This document shows, in pieces, positions 25,062 to 37,842 of a stretch of DNA of 64,000 nucleotides. The notes under the pieces are model-generated. The model was not told the DNA's origin, did no database searches, and was given only the letters and a program-made list of their open reading frames with translations. Source of the stretch: Litoditis marina (lineage: Eukaryota > Nematoda > Chromadorea > Rhabditida > Rhabditidae). Positions within the stretch are counted from its first letter, which is position 1. Every line of letters begins with the position of its first letter. The stretch is taken from NCBI GenBank assembly GCA_964036275.1, contig OZ038433.1:17304257-17368256 (forward strand), read 5' to 3'. Made by a program: the position numbers and the translations under genes.

Positions 25062-25735
25062 GGGGGGGGGGGGGGGGGGGCAAAAACCGGATGAATGAAG
25101 AGACTGTCGGGTTCCCGAATACATTTGGGCTTGTCCACTAATTTTCTCTCTTTCTATCTCCCCTCTCCCTCTCTATCTCTCTATATCACTAATTTCTCTC
25201 TATGTCTGGAAGTCTCGCTCTCGCTTTCTCTCTTTGAAGCACTGGCTCGGCTGTCAACATGTGAATAGTCACTGCCTATCTGTCTATCTATCTGCATATC
25301 TCTCTTTCTCTCCCGCTATTCCATCATTCTATATTTCTCTCTTCATCAATTCTCTCTCTCTGTGTCTCCTTTGCTGATTGCTGCTCATCTCTCGCTCAGC
25401 TATATCCCAAACCCAATAACTAATATGTACTCCTCTCTCTCTTTCTATCTCTGCTCTCAGCTCTCTCCTCATTCACAGTTCTCTCCCTCTACCTTTCTCT
25501 CTCTCTATTTCTCTCATCTCTCTCTCCCTGCATCGGCTATTAGGGATAGAAGGAGACCAGACTAGTGTAACATCGAGTCGAAGGGTCGAAGCGGGATTCT
25601 ATCATTTATCTCACGCAGATGCCACTTGCACTTTGTGGCTACTCGCCACGTTTACACAACAAACAGAGAGACAGAAAGAGAGAGAGAGATAGAAAGAGAG
25701 AGATAGAGAGGAAAAGAGAGATAGAGAGAGGAGGA
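25062..25735. repeat. G run followed by extended CT-rich then GA-rich simple sequence
   Basis: A run of about 19 Gs (25062-25080) is followed by about 420 bases of imperfect CTCTTTCT repeats (25139-25560) and a GA tract (25667-25735). It is strongly strand-asymmetric. Open frames here (for example poly-Ser/Leu ones) are artefacts of composition. Confidence 0.9.
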
Positions 25736-27187
25736 AAAACATACGATAAAGCACTACCTACCTACTGCATGCAAGATGCAAAGCAAACTAGCAAACGGAG
25801 TAAACTTGTCGATAACACGATAAATCATTAAAAAAACTACAACTCTTTTGAATAATAAAAGATTGAGTTAAATAAGGGCATACTCTCCTTCAGGGTTATA
25901 CTACATTCTACGACAAGCTTAAGATCGACTAAATTGTTAGAAAGAAAAAGTCCAACTACATTGACAAAATGGTGCTCGAAAAGCCTCGTAGAATAAGATG
26001 TAATATACAATTACAATTTCATATTTGCCGAATAAGGAATAACATACGTCTCAGACTTTGGTAAACCGTACTCGAAAAACTGACACCGACATCACAATAC
26101 TTCGATTTTATGGAATCGCCAATCGCCTCGCCACAATGTACCTTATTTATTTATTTATTTATCTACATTCAAAGAATGTGGCACTCGCTCATCAGAGAAA
26201 GAGAAGAAGAATAGAGAAAAAAAATTGCCATGAAATTTAAATTGTTCACAGTTCACTTTTTGTACGATGTTGTATCGGAGAGGGTTGCCTTGTTACCTTG
26301 TTTGCTCTTCTTCTCAACCCGAATAGAATTATGCTTTCCAATCTCATTTCTATACAAAATACACGCACAATCACAATGTATCCAATCATACAACGAAAAA
26401 GATAAGAAACAGTGCTTACCACTGCAACAAAGGTGTATCCTATTTCCAACATTATGCCCTGATGTCACCCAAGACCCAGTACATCTCTAAAACACTCGAG
26501 GTCGAATAATTTTGCTCAATATATATGCAAAGTCCAAGGTCGAAAACGCGGAAACACTGAAAAACGTGAGCAATAGACCCGGATAAGTTATTGATCTTTG
26601 GAGTACCTTTCAGTGATTGGACTTCAACTTCAAAACTCTATGTTCTCAGCCAAAACAACTCAATATCATAAATTTCGTTTTAAATAGGAATACTGATAGG
26701 TTTTTGATAAAGTAGCCGGAGAGAGATTAAAAGAGAAAAGGTCATTGGCGAATGACGCTGCGGCAGACCATTATAGAAGGGGCAATGTCCGAGCGAAAAT
26801 CGATTCAGAGGACAAAGCACTATTGCAAGCTGGCCAAAAACCGCCACGCAGTCCATACATTATTCCAACTCTCGAGGAAAACGCGGAAATGGAGGGAGGG
26901 ATGAGGTGATTTCCCAATTACAGGTGAACTTACCCTTCAAAAATATCAGTGTACAGGAAAGGGACAGAAGAAGTATCAGTCATCGTCGGATAAATCCACT
27001 TGCACTATGCTTCAATGCTGCGGCCGCAGAAAGAAAAAAACACCGAGACATCCAGCCTAATCTAATAAAGGCGTTCACATTAGGAAGTGGACGGACAGAT
27101 AGAAACAGGGTACAAAGGGCTTTTTTCATTGAACTTTGTACCATAAACATATATCAGTTCTAGTAACGTTGAAAACTGCTAAAGAGA

Positions 27188-28513
27188 GGGACCTACTAAT
27201 TACCGCACCTACCGCACCGGAGAAATACCGCACCGCGATTTGAAAATACCGCACCGTACCGCACCAGCGCAAATTTGCGTATTTCTTTCAAAAATTCTAA
27301 AATGTCCAATTTTGCAAGCAAAATAGTTTCTAAAGCAGAAATCCTGATCTTTCATCACTTGAAAACAAAAATTGTGATCTCGAGAAAACGTTCTTTAAGA
27401 CTTTCTAACTAGAAGACCTCACGCTTATACGATTTCCGTATTGCATTTTCTATTTCTGTTGGGTAACCCTCATGTCACTTTCGTGAGTTATCGAATGTAT
27501 AGAAGAAGCTGCTCATCATTTCAAAAGAAAAGTACTGAGGAGTACCCATGATGATCGTTTTTGCTCCACTACTTAAAACTATGTCATGAACCTCAGGTAT
27601 ACCGTAAAACTATTGAACGCCGGCCTCACCTGTCCTAGTAGTGTGTTTTTTATTTCTAAAACCGTCAACCGTTTTTCACAACTGTTTTTGTAATGTTTCC
27701 ATCCAGTACAAATAAATGTGAATAATACGAGACAGGATGGAACGTATACGTGACCTCGCGTTTAGTAACTGAACGGTGATTCTAAACTTGAAAATATGTT
27801 TTCTTCTAGTTGTGTACATGAGAGCTGGATCTCTGCATCGACAGACAGTTTGCTCCTAACGAAGTTCTACCGCTGCTACGACAACAGTTTTGAGAGATCC
27901 GAACTGGCTAACTCTGTAATGATCAACTACTTTTCTTTTTGTCCGACATATTATACCGGGCCGGCTTGCTTTTTGTTGTTTCAAAAAAACCCAAATTACC
28001 GTTATTATCAATCTACCTTTCTGGAAACAGTCGGAAAATATCTTAGATGCAGGTTTTGATGAATATAGTGATCAAATTGGGAGGATTACCATAATAGAGT
28101 TCTCGTTTATTCATTGGCAATAGTTGTCAATTTTAGGCAGAAAACGAAGTCTACTGAATATTTCAGGTTTGAATAGCTCATACTTTAAGAATGAGCTGAA
28201 AGGATCTCTAGACAAATGAACTGACTGAAAACTATTTTTCGAAACACAATTGAGAATATTTCCACTATTTTTGCAGAAAAAAGGAAATAAACTCATTGTG
28301 TTCGGTGATCAAACATCATTTTCAGACTTGCTGTATCTAAAGTGATGAAAAGTATAGGAGTTCTGCTTTGGAAACTATTTTGATTGCAAAATTGGAGATT
28401 TTGGAATTTTTGAAAAAATACGCAAATTTGCGCTGGTGCGGTACGGTGCGGTATTTTCAAATCGCGGTGCGGTATTTCACCCGGTGCGGTAGGTGCGGTA
28501 ATTAGTAGGTCCC
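27188..28513. mobile_element. 1.3-kb DNA transposon with long inverted ends and a 9-bp target duplication (Mutator-like)
   Basis: The ends are inverted repeats beginning GGGACCTACTAATTACCGCA. They extend about 170 bases inward, including several TACCGCACC subterminal repeats and GCAAATTTGCG. The element is flanked by a perfect 9-bp direct duplication, CTAAAGAGA (27179-27187 and 28514-28522). Long terminal repeats plus a 9-bp duplication are typical of Mutator-like elements. The interior has no recognisable transposase, so it is non-autonomous. Confidence 0.88.
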
Positions 28514-29586
28514 CTAAAGAGAGCGTGTTACACACATGCAACATTCGGCCAATCTTCACAGTAGCTTCTACAGTTAGTAAAATACCCAATAAACGTGGCG
28601 GAATAAAGAAAAAAATCGTAAGATTCTGAAAATCCGCAATTTTACTAAATTTAAATTTTTGAAAAAAAAAATGCAAAAGCGCAGGCGGGTGACCGAAAAT
28701 GAGTACGTATTGCATTGTACCGTTTCCATTTTAATCATCGTTAGGGTAGGCAAAGGGTAATTACTACCGTCGTGTAAATACTACCGTCGTGTAATAACTA
28801 CCGTTCTGCGGGTTTCTAGATTATTCCATCGATTTTTTTGAGTTTTTGTTGCTTCAAAGCTTTGTTTACATATTTTATCTTACTACAAACTTGTCAATAG
28901 TCCTTATCTAATGTTTAACGAAAGAACTAGAACATATTTCCCAGTAAGGCTTCTATTGAACCGTTTCGACTGTTTTAGTGATATTTGAGGTGGTTTTTTG
29001 AAACCACAGTGGATATTATACCTCCTTCTTACTATATATCCGTCGTTTTCTGGCTTTCATCATCTAGAAATACCTTACAAATGATCTGTTCTTCAATCTT
29101 ACACGAGTATTAGGAACTCAGAATTTGTGAAATATACTGCACATTTTAACCCTCCTACACTTCCATATTATTAGTGGACTGTCATATGTTTTCTATATAA
29201 CTATATTCACACTTCATTATTCATACATGTTTGCTATTATTCGCCTTGGAATTATCCTAAATCGTTTCAGGATGAATCTTTGAAGTTTCACCAAGAAAAA
29301 TCCGGTTCCAGGATCGGTTGAAGAGAATAAAATTTTAGGTCGGTTTTCATCATATTTATAGAAATTCTTCTTTAGCTCAGATTGTGATAAAAAATATAAC
29401 GATCTGTTCCTATTACGCTAGTTCTCCACATTCTGAGCTGGAGCTACCTTATTTGGATCATATTTCTCGTTTTTGGAGTAGGTGCACTAATGATTATTCC
29501 AAAACCCAACCAATGTTTGCAGTTACTTGAAATTTGGTTTGGGTATAACAATATGTGGTAAGAGAAACTCAATTCTGTATTCATGT

Positions 29587-31445
29587 TATCTAGTCTTTTC
29601 TAGAACTTGAGCTGCAGCAGCTCAAGTTGGACCAACTTTTGTAATTTTTCGTGTCAGTTTCGTCTAACGTATCTGAAAACCTTACAATAGCTGGGTAGAT
29701 TCGATAAGATCTAGGATAGGGGATGTTAGGAGAGGTGTAGTTCTGTAATCCATATGAGCTAGTCTTTTCTAGAACTTGAGCTGCAGCAGCTCAAGTCGGA
29801 TCAACTTTTGTCATTTTTCGTGTCAGTTTCGTCTAACGTATTTCAAAAACTTACAATAGCTGGGTAGATTCGATCGGATCTAGGATAGAGGTTGTTAAGA
29901 AAAGTCTAGTGATGTACTTCATATGAGCTAGTCTTTTCTAGAACTTGAGCTGCAGCAGCTGAAGTCGGATCAACTTTTGTCATTTTTCGTGTCAGTTTCG
30001 TCTAACGTATTTCAAAAACTTACAATAGCTGGGTAGATTCCATTGGATCTAGGATAGAGGGTGGTAATAGAAGTCTAGAGATGTACTCCAAATGAGCTAG
30101 TCTTTTCTAGAACTTGAGCTGCAGCAGCTGAAGTCGGATCAACTTTTGTCATTTTTCGTGTCAGTTTCGTCTAACGTATTTGAAAAACTTACAATAGCTG
30201 GATGGATTCGATTGGATCTAGGATAGAGGGTGGTAATAGAAGTCTAGAGATGTACTCCAAATGAGCTAGTCTTTTCTAGAACTTGAGCTGCAGCAGCCCA
30301 AGTTGGACCAACTTTTGTCATTTTTCGTGTCAGTTTCGTCTAACGTATTTCAAAAACTTACAATAGCTGGGTAGATTCGATTGGATCTAGGATAGAGGGT
30401 GTTAAGAGAAGTATAGAGATGTACTCCAAATGAGCTAGTCTTTTCTAGAACTTGAGCTGCATCAGCTGAAGTCGGATCAACTTTTGTCATTTTTCGTGTC
30501 AGTTTCGTCTAACGTATTTCAAAAACTTACAATAGCTGGGTGGATTCGATTGGATCTAGGATAGAGGATGGTAATAGAAGTATAGAGATGTACTCCAAAT
30601 GAGCTAGTCTTTTCTAGAACTTGAGCTGCAGCAGCTCAAGTCGGATCAACTTTTGTCATTTTTCGTGTCAGTTTCGTCTAACGTATTTCAAAAACTTACA
30701 ATAGCTGGGTGGATTCGATTGGATCTAGGATAGAGGGTGGTAATAGAAGTCTAGAGATGTACTCCAAATGAGCTAGTCTTTTCTAGAACTTCAGCTGCAG
30801 CAGCTCAAGTCGGATCAACTTTTGTCATTTTTCGTGTCAGTTTCGTCTAACGTATTTCAAAAACTTACAATAGCTGGGTGGATTCGATTGGATCTAGGAT
30901 AGAGGGTGGTAATAGAAGTCTAGAGATGTACTCCAAATGAGCTAGTCTTTTCTAGAACTTGAGCTGCAGCAGCTCAAGTCGGATCAACTTTTGTCATTTT
31001 TCGTGTCAGTTTCGTCTAACGTATTTCAAAAACTTACAATAGCTGGGTGGATTCGATTGGATCTAGGATAGAGGATGGTAATAAAAGTATAGAGATGTAC
31101 TCCAAATGAGCTAGTCTTTTCTAGAACTTGAGCTGCAGCAGCTCAAGTCGGATCAACTTTTGTCATTTTTCGTGTCAGTTTCGTCTAACGTATTTCAAAA
31201 ACTTACAATAGCTGGGTGGATTCGATTGGATCTAGGATAGAGGATGGTAATAAAAGTATAGAGATGTACTCCAAATGAGCTAGTCTTTTCTAGAACTTGA
31301 GCTGCAGCAGCTCAAGTCGGATCAACTTTTGTCATTTTTCGTGTCAGTTTCGTCTAACGTATTTCAAAAACTTACAATAGCTGGGTAGATTCGATTAGAT
31401 CTGGGATTGAGGGAGTCAATAGAATTCTAGTTCTGTAATACATAT
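29587..31445 (+). repeat. 169-bp tandem satellite, 11 copies, within the foldback element
   Basis: Unit starts fall at about 29587, 29756, 29925, 30094, 30263, 30432, 30601, 30770, 30939, 31108 and 31277, all 169 apart. Each unit carries GAGCTAGTCTTTTCTAGAAC, then the palindromic core CTTGAGCTGCAGCAGCTCAA, TTTTTCGTGTCAGTTTCGTC and GATTCGATTGGATCTAGGAT. Inverted units also occur in the right arm (about 33480-33890). Confidence 0.96.
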
Positions 31446-31979
31446 CACCTAGAGTCAGTTCGTATGATAATATTTCACAAACTGACAAACCATAGCAGAA
31501 GATTACTCAATCATAGGATGAAGGACAATAAGATAAATTAGTAATATTAGTATTTTTCTTCATATCCGCTAGTGTTACCTAGAACGTGAGCTGTAGCAGT
31601 TCAAACTGAACCCCCTTTGGTCACTTTGGGAGTCAATTTAGTGGATACTGTTTCGGAAATATTTGAAAGTTAGGTAAACGGAAATAGGTAGAATATAAGA
31701 AGTACATGGAAAATTGGTAGCTATGTATATCAATATGCTGTGAGCTGATGCAGTTCAATTCGAAACAAGTGTGTCAGTTGTTTTAGTCAGCTTGGTGAAG
31801 ATTGTCTGCCAACTGATTACAGTTGGTTTCAACAATCTTGATTAGATCACAAAATAGCAGGATATGTATACATATATCAGTATTTCCATCTCTTTCTCTC
31901 CCTCTCTCTCTCCCAGGTCTCTACAACTTGAGCTGCACCAGTCTTGGCAGTTATCTCAAATAGACCATGTCTTCATCTG

Positions 31980-32157
31980 GCGGCGTAGCAATCTCTCAGA
32001 AATCTCATGAGATACCTCATGAGCTATTGGCACGAACATATCATGAGATTCTACTGATTGCTATGCTACAACATAGACAGTTCAGATGTAGCTCAAGAGG
32101 TGTCTCATGAGAAACTCGTATGAACTTCTCATGAGGCTGGAGGGAATGCTACGCCGC
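31980..32157. mobile_element. 178-bp MITE with GCGGCGTAGCAAT ends, copy 2 (nested)
   Basis: It has the same ends and CTCATGAG-rich interior as 10444-10622. It is flanked by the 3-bp duplication CTG and sits inside the 6-kb foldback element. The 3-bp duplications CAG and CTG at the two copies suggest a CWG target. Confidence 0.85.
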
Positions 32158-33079
32158 CTGCTTCTACTATCTGCAAATATGAGAACAGTCCCAGATTCAA
32201 ATGAATCTTCTAGGCTGTCAGCACCGCTGAGTGGCTCTGGGTATAAACTACTTCAAACTAAATTCACCCCACCTCCCTCTCCTTGCTTCAACTTTCACAC
32301 CATATCTAACCGGTTTTAGTATTAGGGAACCTGTTTTTCAGGTTGCGAGAGTGGGGATTCCAATCAGAGCATTCATACCTGATTTTATGTTCAGATCAGG
32401 TTGAATTCAGGTCACCTAGGTAATCTGAAAAACTTACCGAGAATGGTGAGGTTACCTGAAAACCCGTGTAGTCGTAGAATAGACCACAACATGCCCAAAC
32501 ACTACAATATGGCTATGTATAGTCGATTTATCTCACCATACTGTTTTTTTTCAGGTAGATGATCCTCTTATTACCAGATCCGATAGAACAGATGAGAACA
32601 TTGACAGAGAAAGTGTGTTACTTAATTGTCATTTACTGCTATATAAATGTGTTCACGGCATGAAAAACGAAATGTACTGAATAATCATATTTATACATTG
32701 AATTTTCAATATAAACAAACAAGTAAATGTTTTGAAAGAGCGATCGAACAAAACGCTGTCGGCTCCAATGGAAAATCCGCTGGCGTTCTGAAAGAGAAAG
32801 TAATTTTTTCCAAGAACTAGACTAGTATGCATATTGAAATATTTTGGCATACATTTCATGCCCCCAGAAGTGAAGTCCGGCAATAAAATAGAATACTTGA
32901 ACTGGTAACCTTCTATTTGGAAGATTGGAATTTATGTTAGGTGATAGGATCAGGGGACAATGAACTACTTAAACGGGATTGTGTTAATGTTTTGAGCTCT
33001 CGGAACATTCAGATTTAGAGAATGAAATAAATTTGCAAAATAGCTATAGTTTGCCAGTCTTTGGGGAACATTGACTTTT

Positions 33080-33420
33080 CACCCCCCCCCCCACCTTTCT
33101 GAATTTGTATTGCGTTTGGGGAATTGTAGTTTGACCCCGCCCCACCGGGGGGTTATAATTCAATTTATCACCTGCAATACAAAAGTTTGAGGGTGGGGGG
33201 TAAAATGTAAACATTTCCGGTATTGAAGTTCAGCCCCCCACTCGTTGAAGTTTGACCCCCCACCATTGAAGTTCTACCCCCGCCGACCCAAGTGGGGGGT
33301 AAATAGTAAATGTCGAAGTTGAATTTTGACCCCCCCCCCTCTCTCCTAGATTTTCAGGTTTTAGCTTGGGTGGGGGGTTGAAGTGCTACGGGGGGGACTC
33401 AACTAAAGTGGGGGGCGATA
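33080..33420. repeat. C-run/G-run repeat region
   Basis: Runs of 6-12 C or G recur with TTGAAGTT and GGGGGGTA motifs. A related segment occurs at about 38462-38640 inside another element: both contain ACATTGACTTTTC, then CATTTTCGGTAT-like sequence, then CCCCACCATTGAAGTT. G-quadruplex-forming potential is likely on both strands. Confidence 0.75.
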
Positions 33421-34747
33421 CTTCAATTTTCCCAGTCTTTGAAATATCATCATACAAACCGAGGCTCAAAGTGACAAAAAGTTCAGACGAAACTGACACG
33501 AAAAGTGACAAAAGTTTATCCAACTTGGGCTGCTGCAGCTCAAGTTCTAGAAAAGACTAGCTCATTTGGAGTACATCTCTAGACTTCTATTACCACCCTC
33601 TATCCTAGATCCAATCGAATCTACCCAGCTATTGTGAGTTTTTGAAATACGTTAGACGAAACTGACACGAAAAATGACAAAAGTTGATCCGACTTCAGCT
33701 GCTGCAGCTCAAGTTCTAGAAAAGACTAGCTCATATGAAGTACATCACTAGACTTTTCTTAACAACCTCTATCCTAGATCCGATCGAATCTACCCAGCTA
33801 TTGTAAGTTTTTGAAATACGTTAGACGAAACTGACACGAAAAATGACAAAAGTTGATCCGACTTGAGCTGCTGCAGCTCAAGTTCTAGAAAAGACTAGAT
33901 AACATGGATACAGAATTGAGTTTCTCTTACCACATATTGTTATACCCAAACCAAATTTCAAGTAACTGCAAACATTGGTTGGGTTTTGGAATAATCATTA
34001 GTGCACCTACTCCAAAAACGAGAAATATGATCCAAATAAGGTAGCTCCAGCTCAGAATGTGGAGAACTAGCGTAATAGGAACAGATCGTTATATTTTTTA
34101 TCACAATCTGATCTAAAGAAGAATTTCTATAAATATGATGAAAACCGACCTAAAATTTTATTCTCTTCAACCGATCCTGGAACCGGATTTTTCTTGGTGA
34201 AACTTCAAAGATTCATCCTGAAACGATTTAGGATAATTCCAAGGCGAATAATAGCAAACATGTATGAATAATGAAGTGTGAATATAGTTATATAGAAAAC
34301 ATATGACAGTCCACTAATAATATGGAAGTGTAGGAGGGTTAAAATGTGCAGTATATTTCACAAATTCTGAGTTCCTAATACTCGTGTAAGATTGAAGAAC
34401 AGATCATTTGTAAGGTATTTCTAGATGATGAAAGCCAGAAAACGACGGATATATAGTAAGAAGGAGGTATAATATCCACTGTGGTTTCAAAAAACCACCT
34501 CAAATATCACTAAAACAGTCGAAACGGTTCAATAGAAGCCTTACTGGGAAATATGTTCTGGTTCTTTCGTTAAACATTAGATAATGACTATTGACAAGTT
34601 TGTAGTAAGATAAAATATGTAAACAAAGCTTTGAAGCAACAAAAACTCAAAAAAATCGATGGAATAATCTAGAAACCCGCAGAACGGTAGTTATTACACG
34701 ACGGTAGTATTTACACGACGGTAGTAATTACCCTTTGCCTTAGGGTA

Positions 34748-36718
34748 AACACTATACAACATAGAATACAAGCAAAATAAGGGGTCATTTATCATTTAAT
34801 CATCGAAAATAAGGCCGAAAATGTTTTTCACCGGAGTTTCGAACAAGTTCTCGGCTATGCCATCAAGTATTTTAACAGCTAAGTTCAGCTCTTCAAACAA
34901 GTGAACTTAAACTTTATTAAATGATCAGATTGCATGGTTTTATGTGATATAGCTCAGTATGAGAGAGAAGAGAGAAAATTACATGATAGATTTTATTTTG
35001 GAGAAGAGAAGATGGAGTCAGATTATAATGACTGCTCGATAACTATCATGATGCTCATGCTTCGCTGAAAGCTCTAATTTCTCATTTTAAATTCAAAAGA
35101 TGGCTAAAATATTAGCCGACTTTTTAGTGAATAAATTGGTCCTGCAGTTATACTTCAATAAATATTGCATAATATTCAACTATCACTCAAAAGTGTGGTG
35201 GAATGATTCAATGGGATGAGTCAACAAGTACATATTCCGCACTGAAAAACTGCAGTCCATGAGTCTTGGGTCAACATGTTGTTATCTAGTGTGAGTCAAC
35301 AATTGGTTTGTTTCCTTCAATTTGGATTTGCAGCCTTAAATGATTAAGAGAAAAGGACACGTCATACCAGTTACCCACAAATCTCATGAGACGTAACAGT
35401 TGGTTCGATTCATCCTGTTGTTTCAAATTTGGTTCGCTCCTGATACGAACCATATTGTTCGGAGACAACAGCTTTGCTTTTGGTTAGGGAAAAGCCGGTT
35501 CGGCAACAGTTTTGCCTAGTGGCATTGGGTAAAATCGTTGTAATGACACACTATTTGGAAATAAGGCTGTTTAAAGAGGATCAGAAAGGTAGTGACTAAT
35601 GAACCATCGCCCAGCACTCTCTCGCAATTCCCATGAGATAACCTCATGACATTCTGAGATACCTCACGAACATGATCTTAACAACTTCTGATAGAAGATT
35701 TCGTTGTACTTCGCTACAACGTGACAAGTTCGCAAGCATTTCATGACATTTCATGAACTTCTCGTTATACACGAGATCGTAAAGATATTACCACCGTGTA
35801 TCCATGCGGTTTTTCAACATAATAAAGTGTGGGAAATAACAGAAAAGTTGAACCTTCTTTCCGAAGCCTCATTTGCACGTTGGAAGGGTATACTAAGCGA
35901 TGATAAGGTCTTCAATTTAAATGAAACAGCGATGCTATTGAAAGATCAGCAGATTGCCATCTTGATTGATTAACCCGTTTCCGCCGAGTGGCGAGAGTAC
36001 CTCTGGCGGGTTCTCAAGTTCAAATGGCTAGTCTCTTTCACGCTGGGCACCTACGGGCAGGTTGAGACGGAAAAGTATATAGATAAACAGAAGAAAACTG
36101 AAGAAAAGTGTATATAGAAGAAACACTTGTATACGTAGGTCGTTCTATTCGTTGTAAAAGACACTGTGATGCACTGTTCCCATCGCTCCTTCATTAGAGC
36201 AGTCCAATCACATGAAATCTACTGGGAAGCTACAGTAATGTATCACTTGCAGTTCAGTCGGTTACCCAACCGATGATGTAATGGTTACCAGTTTTTACCT
36301 ACCATACCCACATAACATACTATGGCAATTCCCCTATTACAGAGCAATATTTCTGACAAAGTTTGCACCCTAAAAAAGGTCCTTGAATAGTTTGCATGTG
36401 TACTGTAGGTGTTTCAGCAAGAATGTTGTCGACTATAACTACTTTTTGATAACAAGAAAGCGCGATGGATGAATGAGCGAATTCTCAACTTCAGAGCATT
36501 GAAAGGAGCAGTTTTGTTGTAGTCTGGCCGTTTTGGCGTACTTTGTATATGGTCTGATGGTTAAATTGATAACATAATGAATATTAATCATACATAATAG
36601 GTAGAATAGATAAGGAATAGACACAATACGTAGCTGCCAAGTAGACACGTCACACCCAGGTGCGATAGTGAATTAGAAAGTGACACAATCCGACGGGTAG
36701 TTTGATTCTCATAATCGC
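34748..36718. other. Gene-free stretch between the foldback element and the astacin 3' side
   Basis: I see no exon supported by splice sites or homology. At 35620-35770 there is a degraded CATGAGATACCTCA-rich region, perhaps a decayed relative of the GCGGCGTAGC MITE. At 35400-35520 GGTTCG motifs recall the repeats at 52111 and 63275. Confidence 0.5.
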
Positions 36719-36956
36719 ATATACTCTGTTTCATCAATCGATGTCCTTCTACAGTAATCCGTCCAAAATTCGAGAGGTGTTTTCTAATAAATAATTCATT
36801 TTCAAGGCGCGGAACTTTAACAGTTCGTAGTAGTCAACATGCAGAAGGCACTATCACAAATTGGAGTAAATCCAAACACGCCAATGTACCAAACTTTCAC
36901 TTGGAAGTTTGAGCAGATTACTGTAGAGGGTTGTAAGTGGGTGGAACAAACTATAC
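36719..36956 (+). mobile_element. 240-bp MITE with ATAGTYTGTTYCAC ends, copy 1
   Basis: The ends CTCTGTTTCATC and GTGGAACAAACTATA are imperfect inverted repeats. It shares CTACAGTAATCCGTC and GATTACTGTAGAGGGTT with copies at 43041 and 48685. TA at the edges suggests a TA-target (Tc1/mariner-like) MITE. Confidence 0.7.
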
Positions 36957-37548
36957 ACAGCAGGAGAATTTTGACCGAAAAGAAGTGGAATCAAAGTACA
37001 AACATGGTAGAATGATGTAGAACGGTTCGCAGAACACAAAAACAACATCAATATTTATTCATCTACTCGAGCTTCTAATCAATAAATCAATAAATACACA
37101 ACAATTGAGCAAAACGCGAATCAACCGAGATGGAAATGACTGGGAATCACAGTGAAAAATGAAAGAACAAGGCGAAACAAATAATTATCTCTCACAAAAA
37201 TAAAGCATTATATTAATCAGTGAGCATGTTTTGTGTGCTGTAAGTTCAGTGGAAACGTCTAGAAAGTCTAGAATGAAAAAAAACGAAGAGAAGGCACGCG
37301 AACCGAGTTTTCAAAGATATACTTTTCGAAAAATACGGTATATTGAGCGTTCTGCTGTGAATGATTCATGAATTATCTCGAAAAGTCTATGATTTAGCGT
37401 AGTGGTGCGTGATGCTGGCTTTTTTGCATGTAAAGACATAAAATACACAAACTATAAGAAAGCATGGAAATTCAATAAGAACTAAGCTTAACTTACATTA
37501 TATACATAGTTCTTTTTTGTAAATGAAACGGAAAAAGTTGAATATCAT

Positions 37549-37809
37549 CTATTTTCCGAATTGCAGATAGCTGGCACCCGATTTCACCTCGGTCTTCGCC
37601 ACTTTCGGGGTACAGTACCCACAGGAAAGAGAGCAGAACTCCTGGAAGAATGGACATGGACTCTTTCACTTTCTCTCTGTATTCGTCCTCTCCCCCTATT
37701 GTATTGCTCTCCTCCTTTCCCTCACTTTTTCTGTCGTTCTCCCCCCCCCTCTCTATCTCTCTCTTCAACCCTCTTCTAATCTCTCCAGCTGCCTGTTTTT
37801 GTGTGCGTA

Positions 37810-37842
<33 letters not shown>

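Larger units (their letters stand above)
21120..27187. other. Gene-free stretch upstream of the elongase
   Basis: No credible exon was found in about 6 kb. It contains a hairpin (CAATTTAGAGAGAG/CTCTCTCTAAATTG, 21199-21250), GA-rich DNA (21425-21840), a GA tract followed by a G run (22400-22441), a solitary TGGCCGTATTCACC end at 22008, a G run (25062-25080), and CT/GA tracts (25139-25560, 25667-25735). The many small open frames lie in simple sequence or lack splice and homology support. Confidence 0.55.
28749..34739. mobile_element. 6-kb foldback DNA transposon with an 8-bp target duplication
   Basis: Inverted ends start GGCAAAGGGTAATTACTACC and continue for about 1.2 kb (left about 28749-30000; right about 33480-34739). 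They show only scattered mismatches in the parts I compared, implying recent insertion. Perfect 8-bp direct duplications TTAGGGTA flank it (28741-28748, 34740-34747). Subterminal ACTACCGTCGTG repeats sit at both tips. The interior contains an 11-copy 169-bp satellite, degraded satellite units to about 31950, a nested MITE (31980-32157) and a C/G-run region. I recognise no transposase, so it is non-autonomous. An 8-bp duplication fits hAT, P or Merlin-type elements; the GG-initial end is compatible with Merlin, but the class is unproven. Confidence 0.9.

Noticed and set aside
35743..35973. Open frame of 76 codons
   Set aside because: It looks superficially protein-like (KVWEITEKLNLLSEASFARW) but has no splice context, no family match I recognise, and begins within a decayed repeat.
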